Part shown: positions 1 to 5,984 of the stretch, piece by piece
Numbering within the stretch: the stretch's first letter is position 1
How the letters are laid out: each line of letters starts with the position of its first letter
NCBI GenBank assembly: GCA_030425945.1
Contig: JAUHZL010000189.1
Location: forward strand, 1 to 6,116
Direction: 5' to 3'
Length of the DNA stretch: 6,116 bases
DNA from: Alphaproteobacteria bacterium
Lineage (GTDB): Bacteria; Pseudomonadota; Alphaproteobacteria; Rhodobacterales; Rhodobacteraceae
Notes under the pieces: generated by a model
What the model was told of the DNA's origin: nothing
Database searches by the model: none
The model's input: only the letters and a program-made list of their open reading frames with translations
Program-made: the position numbers and the translations under genes

Positions 1-176
1 TGCTGTACCCGGCCTTCGGAATGCTGCTGTCGCCGATGCTGGCGGCGGGGGCGATGGCGCTGTCGTCGGTCTTCGTGCTGTCGAACGCCCTGCGCCTGCG
101 CCGCATCCCGGGCCGCCGCGACACCGGCGCCGCCCGTCCGATCCCGCGTCCCGCCGAACAGGAGAGCCCGGCATGA
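1..176 (+). CDS. copA: Copper-translocating P-type ATPase, C-terminal fragment
   Basis: This is the 3' end of a gene that begins before the window; the reading frame starts at base 3 and stops with TGA at 174-176, giving 57 codons. The peptide contains the hallmark last transmembrane stretch of P1B-type heavy-metal ATPases. A hydrophobic segment is followed by AGAMALSSVFVLSNALRLRR, matching the MxxSS motif and terminal N-A-LRLR of Cu(I) exporters such as CopA. The family pumps Cu(I) out of the cytoplasm across the inner membrane using ATP. After the membrane helix there is a short, Arg/Pro-rich cytoplasmic tail of about 20 residues. The stop overlaps the start of the CueR-like gene (ATGA at 173-176), so the two are very probably cotranscribed and translationally coupled. 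The catalytic domains (DKTGT, TGES) lie outside the window. Another metal specificity cannot be excluded from this fragment alone, but the neighbouring CueR-like regulator supports copper. Confidence 0.85.
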   Translation, partial: LYPAFGMLLSPMLAAGAMALSSVFVLSNALRLRRIPGRRDTGAARPIPRPAEQESPA

Positions 177-565
177 ACATCGGAGACGCCGCCGAAGCGA
201 CCGGCCTGCCCGCCAAGACCATCCGCTACTACGAGGAAATCGGCCTCGTGCGGCCGCTGCGCTCGGACAACGGCTATCGCAGCTTCCGCGAGAGCGACGT
301 GCACAAGCTGAAGTTCCTCGGACGCGCCCGCGCGCTGGGCTTCGGGATCGAGGACTGTCGCGTCCTGCTCGCGCTCTACGACGACGACCACCGCGAGAGC
401 GGGCAGGTCAAGGCGATGGCCGAGGAGCACCTGAAGCGCATCGACGCCAAGATTGCGGACCTGCAGGCGATGCGCGCGACGCTGGGCACGCTCGTGCGGG
501 CCTGCGCCGGCGACCATCGGCCCGACTGCCCGATCCTCGAGGACCTCGCCGCCGACACGCACTAA
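173..565 (+). CDS. cueR: MerR-family copper-responsive regulator, CueR type
   Basis: This is a 130-residue MerR-family transcription activator, a typical CueR length. Residues 1-20 form the winged-helix DNA-binding start (MNIGDAAEATGLPAKTIRYY), followed by the conserved EEIGLVRPLRSDNGYR wing. A long dimerisation helix covers about residues 76-110. The metal loop has C111 and C119 in a C-X7-C arrangement (CAGDHRPDCPIL), as in E. coli CueR (C112/C120). A serine at residue 76 sits where CueR has Ser77 and divalent-metal sensors such as MerR have Cys, which favours a monovalent ion, Cu(I)/Ag(I). Known CueR proteins bind over-long promoter spacers and activate copA when copper is bound. The ATG at 173 has a GGAG ribosome site 8 nt upstream and overlaps the copA stop. 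The gene is therefore probably in the copA transcript, forming an autoregulatory loop whose promoter would lie upstream of the window. Its stop faces the modC stop 9 bp away. Confidence 0.9.
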   Translation: MNIGDAAEATGLPAKTIRYYEEIGLVRPLRSDNGYRSFRESDVHKLKFLGRARALGFGIEDCRVLLALYDDDHRESGQVKAMAEEHLKRIDAKIADLQAMRATLGTLVRACAGDHRPDCPILEDLAADTH

Positions 566-574
566 GGGGCCGCG

Positions 575-1645
575 TCAGTCCTTCTCGACCGACACCGCCT
601 TCAGCACGGCAAAGACCGGGCGGCCCGGCGCCAGCGCCAACGTGGTGACCGAGCGCTGCGTGACGCGGGCCAGCAGCCGCGCCTCGCCCGTGGTCACCTG
701 CACCAGCGCGCCGGGACCGTCGCCCATCCGCACCTCCGCCACGGTGCCCGGCAGCACGTTCAGGGCCGAGATGCCGCGCGGCTCCTCGACCGCCAACATC
801 ACGTCCTGCGCCCGGACATGCAGGCGCACCGTTTCGCCCGGGGCACGGGGCAGGCGGGGCAGCAGCAGCGTCTGCCCGCCCGCGTCGAGCTCGGTCAGCC
901 CGTCCTCCGTGTGGCCGCTGACCCGCGCCGACAGCACCGCGCCCGCCGCGCGCGGACCCAGCGGCGTGACGCCGGGATCGCTGAGGACCTCGGCGGCCGG
1001 GCCGGTGAGCAGGACGCGGCCCGCCTCCAGCACCACGACGGTGGTCGCGAGCCGCGCGACTTCGGCGGGCGCATGGCTGACATAGAGGATCGGCAGCCGC
1101 ATCTCGTCCCGCAGCCGTTCGAGATAGGGCAGGATCTCGGCCTTGCGCGCGGCGTCGAGGGCCGCGAGCGGCTCGTCGGCCAGCACCAGCCGGGGCGCCG
1201 CCAACAGGGCGCGCCCGATGGCGACCCGCTGCTTCTCGCCGCCCGACAGCCGGGCAGGGCGCCGGTCCAGCAGCGGCCCGATCCCGAGCAGGTCGGTGAC
1301 CTCGTCGAGCGTCGGCCCCGTTGCGCCAGCCCCGGCGAACCAGCGGCCATAGAGCAGGTTCTGCCGCACGGTCAGATGCGGAAAGAGCCGCCCCTCCTGG
1401 AACACGTAGCCGAGCCTGCGCCGATGCACCGGCACCGACAGGCCGCGTGCCGTGTCGAGCAGCACCTCCCCGCCGACCGCGATGCGCCCCGCCTGCGGGC
1501 GCAGCAGCCCGGCGACGGCGTTGATCACGGTCGTCTTGCCCGACCCGGAGCGCCCGAAGAGCACGGTCAGCCCCGGCGGGGCCTCGAACGCCACGTCGAG
1601 ATCGAAGCCCCCGAACCGGTGGCGCAGCGCGACCTCCAGCGTCAT
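575..1645 (-). CDS. modC: Molybdate ABC transporter ATP-binding protein
   Basis: This 356-residue ATPase of the molybdate importer hydrolyses ATP on the cytoplasmic face to drive ModB. The ABC domain shows Walker A GRSGSGKTT (31-39), Q-loop Q83 in YVFQEGRLFPH, signature LSGGEKQR (133-140), Walker B LVLADEP (153-159) and switch H191. The C-terminal part, about 290-354, begins ISALNVLPGTV and matches the molybdate/tungstate-binding MOP domain that marks ModC and mediates regulation by intracellular oxyanion in this family. The length equals the usual 350-360 residues. The ATG at 1645 overlaps the modB stop in a TCAT/ATGA arrangement (1642-1645), indicating translational coupling. Only a weak GGGTGGG-like Shine-Dalgarno is visible. 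The frame stays open upstream into modB, but those residues have no ABC homology and belong to a shadow frame. It is the last gene of modABC and meets cueR tail to tail. Confidence 0.95.
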   Translation of the reverse strand: MTLEVALRHRFGGFDLDVAFEAPPGLTVLFGRSGSGKTTVINAVAGLLRPQAGRIAVGGEVLLDTARGLSVPVHRRRLGYVFQEGRLFPHLTVRQNLLYGRWFAGAGATGPTLDEVTDLLGIGPLLDRRPARLSGGEKQRVAIGRALLAAPRLVLADEPLAALDAARKAEILPYLERLRDEMRLPILYVSHAPAEVARLATTVVVLEAGRVLLTGPAAEVLSDPGVTPLGPRAAGAVLSARVSGHTEDGLTELDAGGQTLLLPRLPRAPGETVRLHVRAQDVMLAVEEPRGISALNVLPGTVAEVRMGDGPGALVQVTTGEARLLARVTQRSVTTLALAPGRPVFAVLKAVSVEKD

Positions 1646-2334
1646 GCCGCGCCCACCCGACGGGCAACGCGGCGGGCCAGCACCTCGGACAGCAGCAGCG
1701 CGCCCATCGCCAACGCGACCGAGATCAGCACGAGCCTGAGCGCCGCGTCCTCGCCCCCCGGAACCTGCAGGAAGGTGTAGATCGCCGAGGGCAGGGTCTG
1801 GGTCTGGCCGGGAATGTTCGACACGAAGGTGATCGTCGCGCCGAACTCGCCCATCGCCTTGGCAAAGGCCAGCACTGCCCCGGCGAGAATGCCGGGCAGG
1901 GCGAGCGGCAGCGTCACGGTCAGGAATACCCAGCCGCGCGAGGCCCCGAGGGTGGCGGCGGCCTCCTCCAGCCGGGGGTCGATGGCCTCGACCGACAGCC
2001 GGATCGCGCGCACCATCAGCGGAAAGGCCATCACGGCGGCCGCCAGCGCCGCGCCGGTCCAGCGAAATGCGAAGACGATGCCGATCTCCTTCAGCGCCGC
2101 GCCCACCGGGGCATTGGTGCCGAAGGTCAGGAGCAGCAGGTAGCCGGTCACCACGGGAGGCAGGATCAGGGGCAGGTGGACAAGCCCGTTCAGAAGCTGC
2201 TTGCCGGGGAACGACCAGCGCGCCAGCGCCACCGCGACGAGGATGCCGGGCGGCAGGCTCGCCAGCGTGGCCCAGGCCGCGACCTGAAGCGACAGGCGGA
2301 CGGCTGTCCATTCCTCGGGGCCGAGGTCCAGCAC
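1642..2334 (-). CDS. modB: Molybdate ABC transporter permease
   Basis: This 230-residue inner-membrane permease has about five hydrophobic segments (roughly residues 13-37, 48-71, 86-110, 139-160 and 198-218). The cytoplasmic coupling helix carries the EAA motif EEAAATLGASRGWVFLTVTL (123-142), followed by PLALPGI, which docks onto ModC. ModB-specific blocks are HLPLILPPVVTGYLLL (53-68) and MGEFGATITFVSNIPGQTQT (161-180), both very characteristic of molybdate permeases. The start is GTG at 2334, the only start codon consistent with family length; GGAG lies 10 nt upstream, inside the end of modA. The gap to the modA stop is 7 bp, and the gene's own stop overlaps the modC ATG. It forms a homodimeric channel with a ModC dimer and receives molybdate from ModA. 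Tungstate permeases are similar, but the adjacent MOP-domain ModC and ModA support molybdate. Confidence 0.95.
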   Translation of the reverse strand: MLDLGPEEWTAVRLSLQVAAWATLASLPPGILVAVALARWSFPGKQLLNGLVHLPLILPPVVTGYLLLLTFGTNAPVGAALKEIGIVFAFRWTGAALAAAVMAFPLMVRAIRLSVEAIDPRLEEAAATLGASRGWVFLTVTLPLALPGILAGAVLAFAKAMGEFGATITFVSNIPGQTQTLPSAIYTFLQVPGGEDAALRLVLISVALAMGALLLSEVLARRVARRVGAA

Positions 2335-2341
2335 CGCGCCG

Positions 2342-3106
2342 CTACTCCGTCCGCACGGTGAAGCCCTGCCGGGCGAAGGCGGCGCGCGCCTCGGGGCCGG
2401 TCAGGTAGGCGAGAAAGGCGTCGCGTGCCGGGCGGTCCGGTCCGCCGATGCCGGCCACCGGGTAGACGATCGGCGGGTGGCTGTCCGCCGGGAAGCGGGC
2501 AACGACCGAGACGCGCTCCTCGGCCACGGCGTCGGTCGCGTAGACGATCCCCAGCGGCGCCTCGCCTGTCGCCACGAGGGCCAGCGCGGCGCGCACGTTG
2601 TCGGCCTGTGCCACCTGCGGACCGAGCGCCTCCCAGAGGCCGTAGTGTTCGAGCGCCGCCTTGCCGTAGATGCCGGCCGGGACCGCCGCGACGAGGGCCA
2701 TCGCCAGCCGCCCGTCGCCGAGGCGCGCGGGCAGGTCCGGCCCGATCTCGACGGGCGGTGCGTCCGGGCCGGGGGCGATCAGCACCAGCGCGTTGCCGAG
2801 CAGGTCGCGCCGGGTGCCCGGGGTCAGCAGGCCCGCGTCGTCGAGCACGTCCATCCAGTCGGTGTTGGCGGACAGGAAGACATCGGCGGGCGCGCCCTGT
2901 TGGATCTGCCGTGCGAGTGCCGACGAGCCTGCCAGCGACACTACCACATCGGTGCCGGTCGCCGCCTCGAAGCCGGTCTCGATCTCGGCCATCGCGTTGG
3001 CGAGGCTTGCGGCCGCGAAGACCGTCACGGTCTCGGCGCGGAGGGGCGCGGCCAGAAGCACAAGCGTCGCGGCAAGGGACAGGGAACGGCGCATGGCGGC
3101 ACGCAT
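2342..3106 (-). CDS. modA: Molybdate-binding periplasmic protein
   Basis: This 254-residue substrate-binding protein captures molybdate (or tungstate) in the periplasm and passes it to ModB. A Sec signal peptide is evident: MRAAMRRSLSLAATLVLLAA then PLRA, with cleavage likely after residue 24 (A|ETVTVFAA). Ligand-site blocks align with E. coli ModA: AASL (32-35), GSS (60-62), VPAGIYGKAAL (142-152), NVRAALALV (170-178) and Y189 in GIVYATDA. Three in-frame ATGs are close together, at 3115, 3106 and 3094. The one at 3106 is chosen because AGGA sits 8 nt before it, while 3094 lacks a visible ribosome site and 3115 has AGG directly against the start. All three keep the signal peptide. The frame remains open far upstream through the glucosidase gene, but that extension is a shadow. 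It is the first gene of modABC, 80 bp downstream of the aglA-like gene on the same strand, so read-through is possible. No ModE-like regulator gene is in the window. Confidence 0.93.
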   Translation of the reverse strand: MRAAMRRSLSLAATLVLLAAPLRAETVTVFAAASLANAMAEIETGFEAATGTDVVVSLAGSSALARQIQQGAPADVFLSANTDWMDVLDDAGLLTPGTRRDLLGNALVLIAPGPDAPPVEIGPDLPARLGDGRLAMALVAAVPAGIYGKAALEHYGLWEALGPQVAQADNVRAALALVATGEAPLGIVYATDAVAEERVSVVARFPADSHPPIVYPVAGIGGPDRPARDAFLAYLTGPEARAAFARQGFTVRTE

Positions 3107-3137
3107 GGGAAGCATCCTGCTGAGAACGGTCGGTCCA

Positions 3138-3167
3138 AGTCTAGCGGCGGCGGCCCGGGCCATGCAA
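3138..3167 (-). promoter_or_regulatory. Possible modABC promoter
   Basis: Reading the minus strand, TTGCAT (3162-3167) and TAGACT (3138-3143) are separated by 18 bp and would start transcription about 25 bases before the modA ATG. The matches to the sigma-70 consensus are 3/6 and 4/6, so this is weak. The region is the only gap between modA and the upstream glucosidase gene. The spacer holds a 10-bp self-complementary GGCCCGGGCC (3152-3161) and is very GC-rich. No recognisable ModE box and no T-tract terminator are visible between 3107 and 3186. Confidence 0.3.
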
Positions 3168-3186
3168 TCGCCCGTGCGGCGGGGCC

Positions 3187-4770
3187 TCAGCCGACCCGCC
3201 CGATCAGGAGGCCGCTGCCACCGAGGTCGACCGCCGTGCCGTCGATGGACGCGGCCTGCGCGAGAAGCGGCGTGACCGCCAGCCCGGTTTCGGCCCGCAC
3301 CGGGTCCGGCGACAGGTTGAAGACGCACAGCACCCCGTCGCCCCGCAGGAACCCGAGCAGCGGGTCCGGCAGGTCGAGGAACCGGGTCCGGCCCGACCTG
3401 AGCTCGGGCGTCTCGCGCCGCAGCCGCAGCATCTCGCGGTAGAAACCCAGCACCCGGCCGCCGATCTCGCTGTCGGCGGCATGGGCGCGCTGCGGGTCCT
3501 TCACCGGCAGCCAGGGCGTGCCGCTGGTGAACCCGCCGTGCGGGGCGTCCTTCGCCCAGACCATCGGGGTGCGGCACCCGTCGCGGCCGGTCTCCTCGGG
3601 CCAGTAGGCGAGGCCCTGCGGATCGGTGAGTTCCTCGTAGGCCAGCACGGTGTCGAGCTGGCCCAGTTCCTCGCCCTGGTAGAGGCAGACCGAGCCCTCG
3701 AAGCTGAGCAGCATCGCGGCGGCCTGTTTCGCCACGCTTTCGGCGTCGGTCCCGTGTGTCTCCCAGCGCGAGGCATGGCGCACCACGTCATGGTTCGAGA
3801 AGGCCCAGCACGGCCAGCCCTCGGGCGCGCCCTTGAAGAAGCGCTCGATCTGGCCCCGGAAATGCGCGGGCGTGAAGGCGGGCCCGAGCATCTCGAACGA
3901 GTAGGCCATGTTGAGCCGCCCGCCGGTGGTGTAGGCACCCATCATCTCGATCGGGTGATGGCTCTCGCCGACCTCGCCCACCGTCACGCGGGCGTCGAAC
4001 TCGTCCATCAGGGCGCGGATTTTCCGCAGGAACTCAAGGTTCTCGGGCTGGTTCTTCGAGAAGATGTGGTACTGCATGTCATAGGGGCGGATCGCCCCCG
4101 GCGGGCGCGGGCGGAAGTCTGCGGGGTCGTCCCGGAGCAGCCGGTCGTGGAAGTAGTAGTTGACGGTATCGAGCCGGAACCCGTCCACGCCGCGCTCCAG
4201 CCAGAAGCGCATGTTGTCGAGGTGGAAGGCCTGCACCTCCGGGTTGTGGAAGTTGAAGTCCGGCTGGTAACGCTGGAAATTGTGGAAGAAATACTGCTGG
4301 CGGCGCGGCTCCCAGGTCCAGGCAATGCCGCCGAAGATGGCCTGCCAGTTGTTCGGGGCGGTACCGTCGTGGTGCGGATCGGCCCAGACGAACCAGTCCG
4401 CCTTGGCATTGTCGCGCGAGACGCGGCTTTCCTCGAAGGCCGGGTGCCGGTCCGAGCAATGCGAGATCACCTGGTCGACGATGATCTTCAGCCCGCGCCG
4501 GTGCGCCTCGGCGATCAGCCGGTCGAAGTCCTGCAGGGTGCCGAACACCGGGTCGATCCCGGTGTAGTCCGACACGTCGTAGCCCATGTCCTTCATCGGC
4601 GAGGTGAAGATCGGCGACAGCCAGACCGCGTCCACGCCGAGGTCTGCGATATGGCCCAGCTTTTCGGTGATGCCGGCGAGGTCGCCGACCCCGTCGCCGT
4701 TCGCGTCCATGAACGAGCGCGGATAGACCTGATAGGTCACCGAGCCGCGCCACCAGTCCTGTTCTGCCAT
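3187..4770 (-). CDS. aglA: GH13 alpha-glucosidase, AglA type
   Basis: This 527-residue family GH13 glycoside hydrolase has no signal peptide and is expected to be cytoplasmic. It would hydrolyse imported alpha-glucosides (maltose, sucrose and related) to release glucose. The (beta/alpha)8 barrel begins WWRGSVTYQVYPRSF (6-20), followed by the calcium-binding loop DANGDGVGD (22-30). Conserved regions are DQVISHCS (99-106), GFRLD with nucleophile D201, TVGEV with acid/base E266, and FSNHD with transition-state stabiliser D328. The E266-D328 spacing and the DQV form of region I resemble the GH13_23 alpha-glucosidases, as recalled from the family. A short C-terminal beta domain follows from about residue 455. 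The ATG at 4770 is preceded by GGGAG at 7 nt; upstream in-frame residues lack homology. The gene is divergent from the LacI regulator with 89 bp between starts, where two putative operators lie. The symbol rests on similarity to the rhizobial agl system. No agl transporter genes are in the window. An oddity is Cys105 where relatives usually have Thr. Confidence 0.9.
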   Translation of the reverse strand: MAEQDWWRGSVTYQVYPRSFMDANGDGVGDLAGITEKLGHIADLGVDAVWLSPIFTSPMKDMGYDVSDYTGIDPVFGTLQDFDRLIAEAHRRGLKIIVDQVISHCSDRHPAFEESRVSRDNAKADWFVWADPHHDGTAPNNWQAIFGGIAWTWEPRRQQYFFHNFQRYQPDFNFHNPEVQAFHLDNMRFWLERGVDGFRLDTVNYYFHDRLLRDDPADFRPRPPGAIRPYDMQYHIFSKNQPENLEFLRKIRALMDEFDARVTVGEVGESHHPIEMMGAYTTGGRLNMAYSFEMLGPAFTPAHFRGQIERFFKGAPEGWPCWAFSNHDVVRHASRWETHGTDAESVAKQAAAMLLSFEGSVCLYQGEELGQLDTVLAYEELTDPQGLAYWPEETGRDGCRTPMVWAKDAPHGGFTSGTPWLPVKDPQRAHAADSEIGGRVLGFYREMLRLRRETPELRSGRTRFLDLPDPLLGFLRGDGVLCVFNLSPDPVRAETGLAVTPLLAQAASIDGTAVDLGGSGLLIGRVG

Positions 4771-4795
4771 GCCCTGTCTCCCGGCCGTATCTGGC

Positions 4796-4813
4796 GTCCG
4801 AAGCGTTTGCGGT
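4796..4813. promoter_or_regulatory. Putative weaker LacI-family operator near aglA
   Basis: This 18-bp segment aligns with the strong palindrome at 5925-5942 at 11 of 18 positions, best in the left half and centre (TCCG, then A, then CGTTT). Its centre (4804.5) is 31 bp from that of the next operator, about three helical turns, so two bound dimers would face the same side. It lies 26 bp upstream of the aglA ATG. The symmetry is poor, so it may be a secondary site or chance. Confidence 0.35.
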
Positions 4814-4824
4814 TGCGCCAACCG
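4810..4824. repeat. Short perfect inverted repeat in aglA/aglR gap
   Basis: CGGTTG and CAACCG flank a 3-base centre (cgc), a perfect 6-bp dyad located between the two putative operators. It could form a small hairpin in RNA or be a binding half-site pair for another protein. It has odd spacing, unlike the CG-centred operators, so it is not part of that set. Function is unknown. Confidence 0.4.
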
Positions 4825-4826
4825 TT

Positions 4827-4844
4827 GTCTTGAACGTTTCGGAA
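4827..4844. promoter_or_regulatory. Putative AglR operator in aglA/aglR divergent region
   Basis: The right 12 bases, AACGTTTCGGAA (4833-4844), are identical to the right part of the palindrome at 5925-5942; over 18 bp the match is 14/18. The central AACGTT has the CG-centred dyad typical of LacI-family operators, while the left arm is degenerate. It ends 15 bases before the chosen aglR ATG and lies 56 bp upstream of the aglA ATG, so binding could repress both divergent genes. A poor -35/-10 pair for aglR, TTGCGG (4807-4812) and TTGAAC (4830-4835) with a 17-bp spacer, would place this operator over the start of transcription. Confidence 0.65.
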
Positions 4845-4859
4845 ATGCAAGCATGGGGC

Positions 4860-5888
4860 ATGACGACTCTCAAGGATCTCGCCCGGCACCTGGGACTGTC
4901 GGTGACGCAGGTCAGCCGCGCGCTGAACGGGCACAGCGATGTCAGCGCCGCCACCCGCGCCCGGGTCGAGGCTGCCGCGGCGGCGCTGCACTACCAGCCG
5001 AACCTGTCGGCCCGGAAGCTGGTCTCGGGCCGCTCGGGCATCGTGGGGCTGGTGCTGCAGGGGCGGCCGCTGGCGCTCGACGGCGAGTTGTTCCTGCAGT
5101 TCGTGGGCGGGCTGTCGGCGCAGTTCTCGCGGCGGGGAATGCAGTTCATCCTGCATGTCGCCGAGCCGGGGACCGACATCCTCGACCATTACCGCCGCCT
5201 GATCGACGGCGGCGCGCTCGACGGGTTCGTGATCCTCGAGCCGACCGTGGCGGACGTGCGGATCGACTACCTGCGCGAGCGCGGGGTGCCCTTCGTGGTA
5301 CACGGACGCCTGCAGGGGGTCACGGAATACGCCTTCTTCGACGTGGACAACCACGCGATCGGCCGGGACCTGACCGAGATCCTGATCCGCGCCGGACATC
5401 GCCGGATCGCCTTCCTCAACGGCCCGCGCGCCCGCGTCTATGCCGAGGAGCGCCTGCGCGGCCATGCCGAGGCGATGGCGGCCGCGGGCCTGCCGGTGGA
5501 CGAACGCCTGCACCGCGCGCAGGAGATGGACGAGAACTACGGCCTCGTTGCCGCGGTCGAGCTGTTCTCCGATCCCGCGACCCGGCCGACCGGCCTCGTC
5601 GCGGGCAGCGCCAAGGTGGCGGCGGGGGCGCTGGCCGGGCTGCGCGCGCTGCGCCTGCGGGTGCCGCAGGACGTGTCGGTCGTGGCCCATGACGACCTGC
5701 TGCCCACCGTCCAGACCGAACAGCTTGCGCCGCCGCTGACCGTGACCGCCTCGCCGCTGGAGGCGAGCTGGGCCCCGCTGGCCGCCGCCCTGGCCGGGGT
5801 CATCGCGGGCGAGCCGGTCGCCGCGCACCAGCAGGTCTGGCCGCACGACCGGGTCGCGCGCCAATCGGTGGCTGCGCCCGCCGCCTGA
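4860..5888 (+). CDS. aglR: LacI-family transcriptional regulator, AglR-like
   Basis: This is a 342-residue LacI/GalR-family repressor. The N-terminal helix-turn-helix is TLKDLARHLGLSVTQVSRAL (3-22), followed by YQPNLSARKL (45-54), the hinge helix whose leucine wedges into the operator centre in this family. From about residue 60 (SGIVGLVLQG) there is a periplasmic-binding-protein-like sugar-sensing domain. It includes VDNHAIGRDLTEILIRAGHR (162-181), IAFLNGP (183-189) and DVSVVAHDDLLP (271-282), all standard effector-domain blocks. The ATG at 4860 is chosen because family members begin a few residues before TLKDLA. An in-frame ATG at 4845 and a TTG at 4830 are alternatives, and none has a good ribosome site. 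Context places it between two GH13 glucosidase genes, divergent from one, so an alpha-glucoside-responsive local repressor is inferred. The inducer cannot be read from sequence, and the symbol is by analogy to the rhizobial agl locus. Confidence 0.88.
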   Translation: MTTLKDLARHLGLSVTQVSRALNGHSDVSAATRARVEAAAAALHYQPNLSARKLVSGRSGIVGLVLQGRPLALDGELFLQFVGGLSAQFSRRGMQFILHVAEPGTDILDHYRRLIDGGALDGFVILEPTVADVRIDYLRERGVPFVVHGRLQGVTEYAFFDVDNHAIGRDLTEILIRAGHRRIAFLNGPRARVYAEERLRGHAEAMAAAGLPVDERLHRAQEMDENYGLVAAVELFSDPATRPTGLVAGSAKVAAGALAGLRALRLRVPQDVSVVAHDDLLPTVQTEQLAPPLTVTASPLEASWAPLAAALAGVIAGEPVAAHQQVWPHDRVARQSVAAPAA

Positions 5889-5894
5889 TCCGCG

Positions 5895-5924
5895 TTGACA
5901 GGCGTGCCGGGCACTCGTTAGGCT
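5895..5924 (+). promoter_or_regulatory. Predicted promoter of second GH13 gene
   Basis: A perfect -35 TTGACA (5895-5900) begins 7 bases after the aglR stop. Eighteen bases on is TAGGCT (5919-5924), a 3/6 match to the -10 consensus. Transcription would start near 5931, inside the palindrome at 5925-5942, leaving a leader of about 55 bases before the ATG at 5985. The spacer contains the small dyad GTGCC-G-GGCAC (5904-5914). The abutting operator supports this as a real, repressible promoter. Confidence 0.6.
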
Positions 5925-5942
5925 TTCCGTAACGTTTCGGAA
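5925..5942. promoter_or_regulatory. Strong LacI-family operator palindrome
   Basis: TTCCGTAACGTTTCGGAA is an 18-bp palindrome symmetric at 8 of 9 base pairs; only the T/T pair at 5930/5937 breaks it. The even length and CG centre are typical of LacI-family operators. It overlaps the predicted transcription start of the second GH13 gene, the expected place for repression. Twelve of its bases recur exactly upstream of the adjacent LacI-family gene, making that protein the likely binder. Confidence 0.75.
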
Positions 5943-5984
5943 GCCCTGTTTGGCGCGACTCACCCCTCACTGTCGAGACCCCGA

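Noticed and set aside
1646..2311. In-frame N-terminal extension of modC over modB
   Set aside because: The extension overlaps the modB frame and has no ABC homology; the ATG at 1645 with the ATGA overlap gives the normal family length.
3152..3161. GGCCCGGGCC palindrome as a terminator for the aglA-like gene
   Set aside because: It has no loop and no T-tract after it; such short GC palindromes arise often at this GC content.
3107..3577. In-frame N-terminal extension of modA into the glucosidase gene
   Set aside because: The residues before the signal peptide are low-complexity Arg/Pro/Ala shadow of aglA; a Sec signal peptide must be N-terminal.
3481..4833. A 450-codon open frame on the + strand opposite the aglA-like gene
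   Set aside because: It is antisense to a clear GH13 enzyme with all catalytic motifs. Its composition (many Arg, Gly, Val, His) is what the complement of a high-GC gene gives, and no family is recognisable.
4771..4854. Longer start for the aglA-like gene
   Set aside because: The extra residues have no GH13 similarity and run through the putative operators; the ATG at 4770 has a good GGGAG site.
4830..4859. Longer starts (TTG 4830, ATG 4845) for the LacI-family gene
   Set aside because: Family members begin just before the TLKDLA helix; 4830 lies inside the operator candidate. ATG 4845 remains a minor alternative.
5904..5914. GTGCC-G-GGCAC as a terminator of the LacI-family gene
   Set aside because: The one-base loop cannot form a normal hairpin, there is no T-tract, and it lies inside the promoter spacer.
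4737..5963. A 408-codon open frame on the - strand across the LacI-family gene
   Set aside because: It is antisense to a well-supported regulator, rich in Arg/Gly/Gln with no domain, and covers the intergenic operators.
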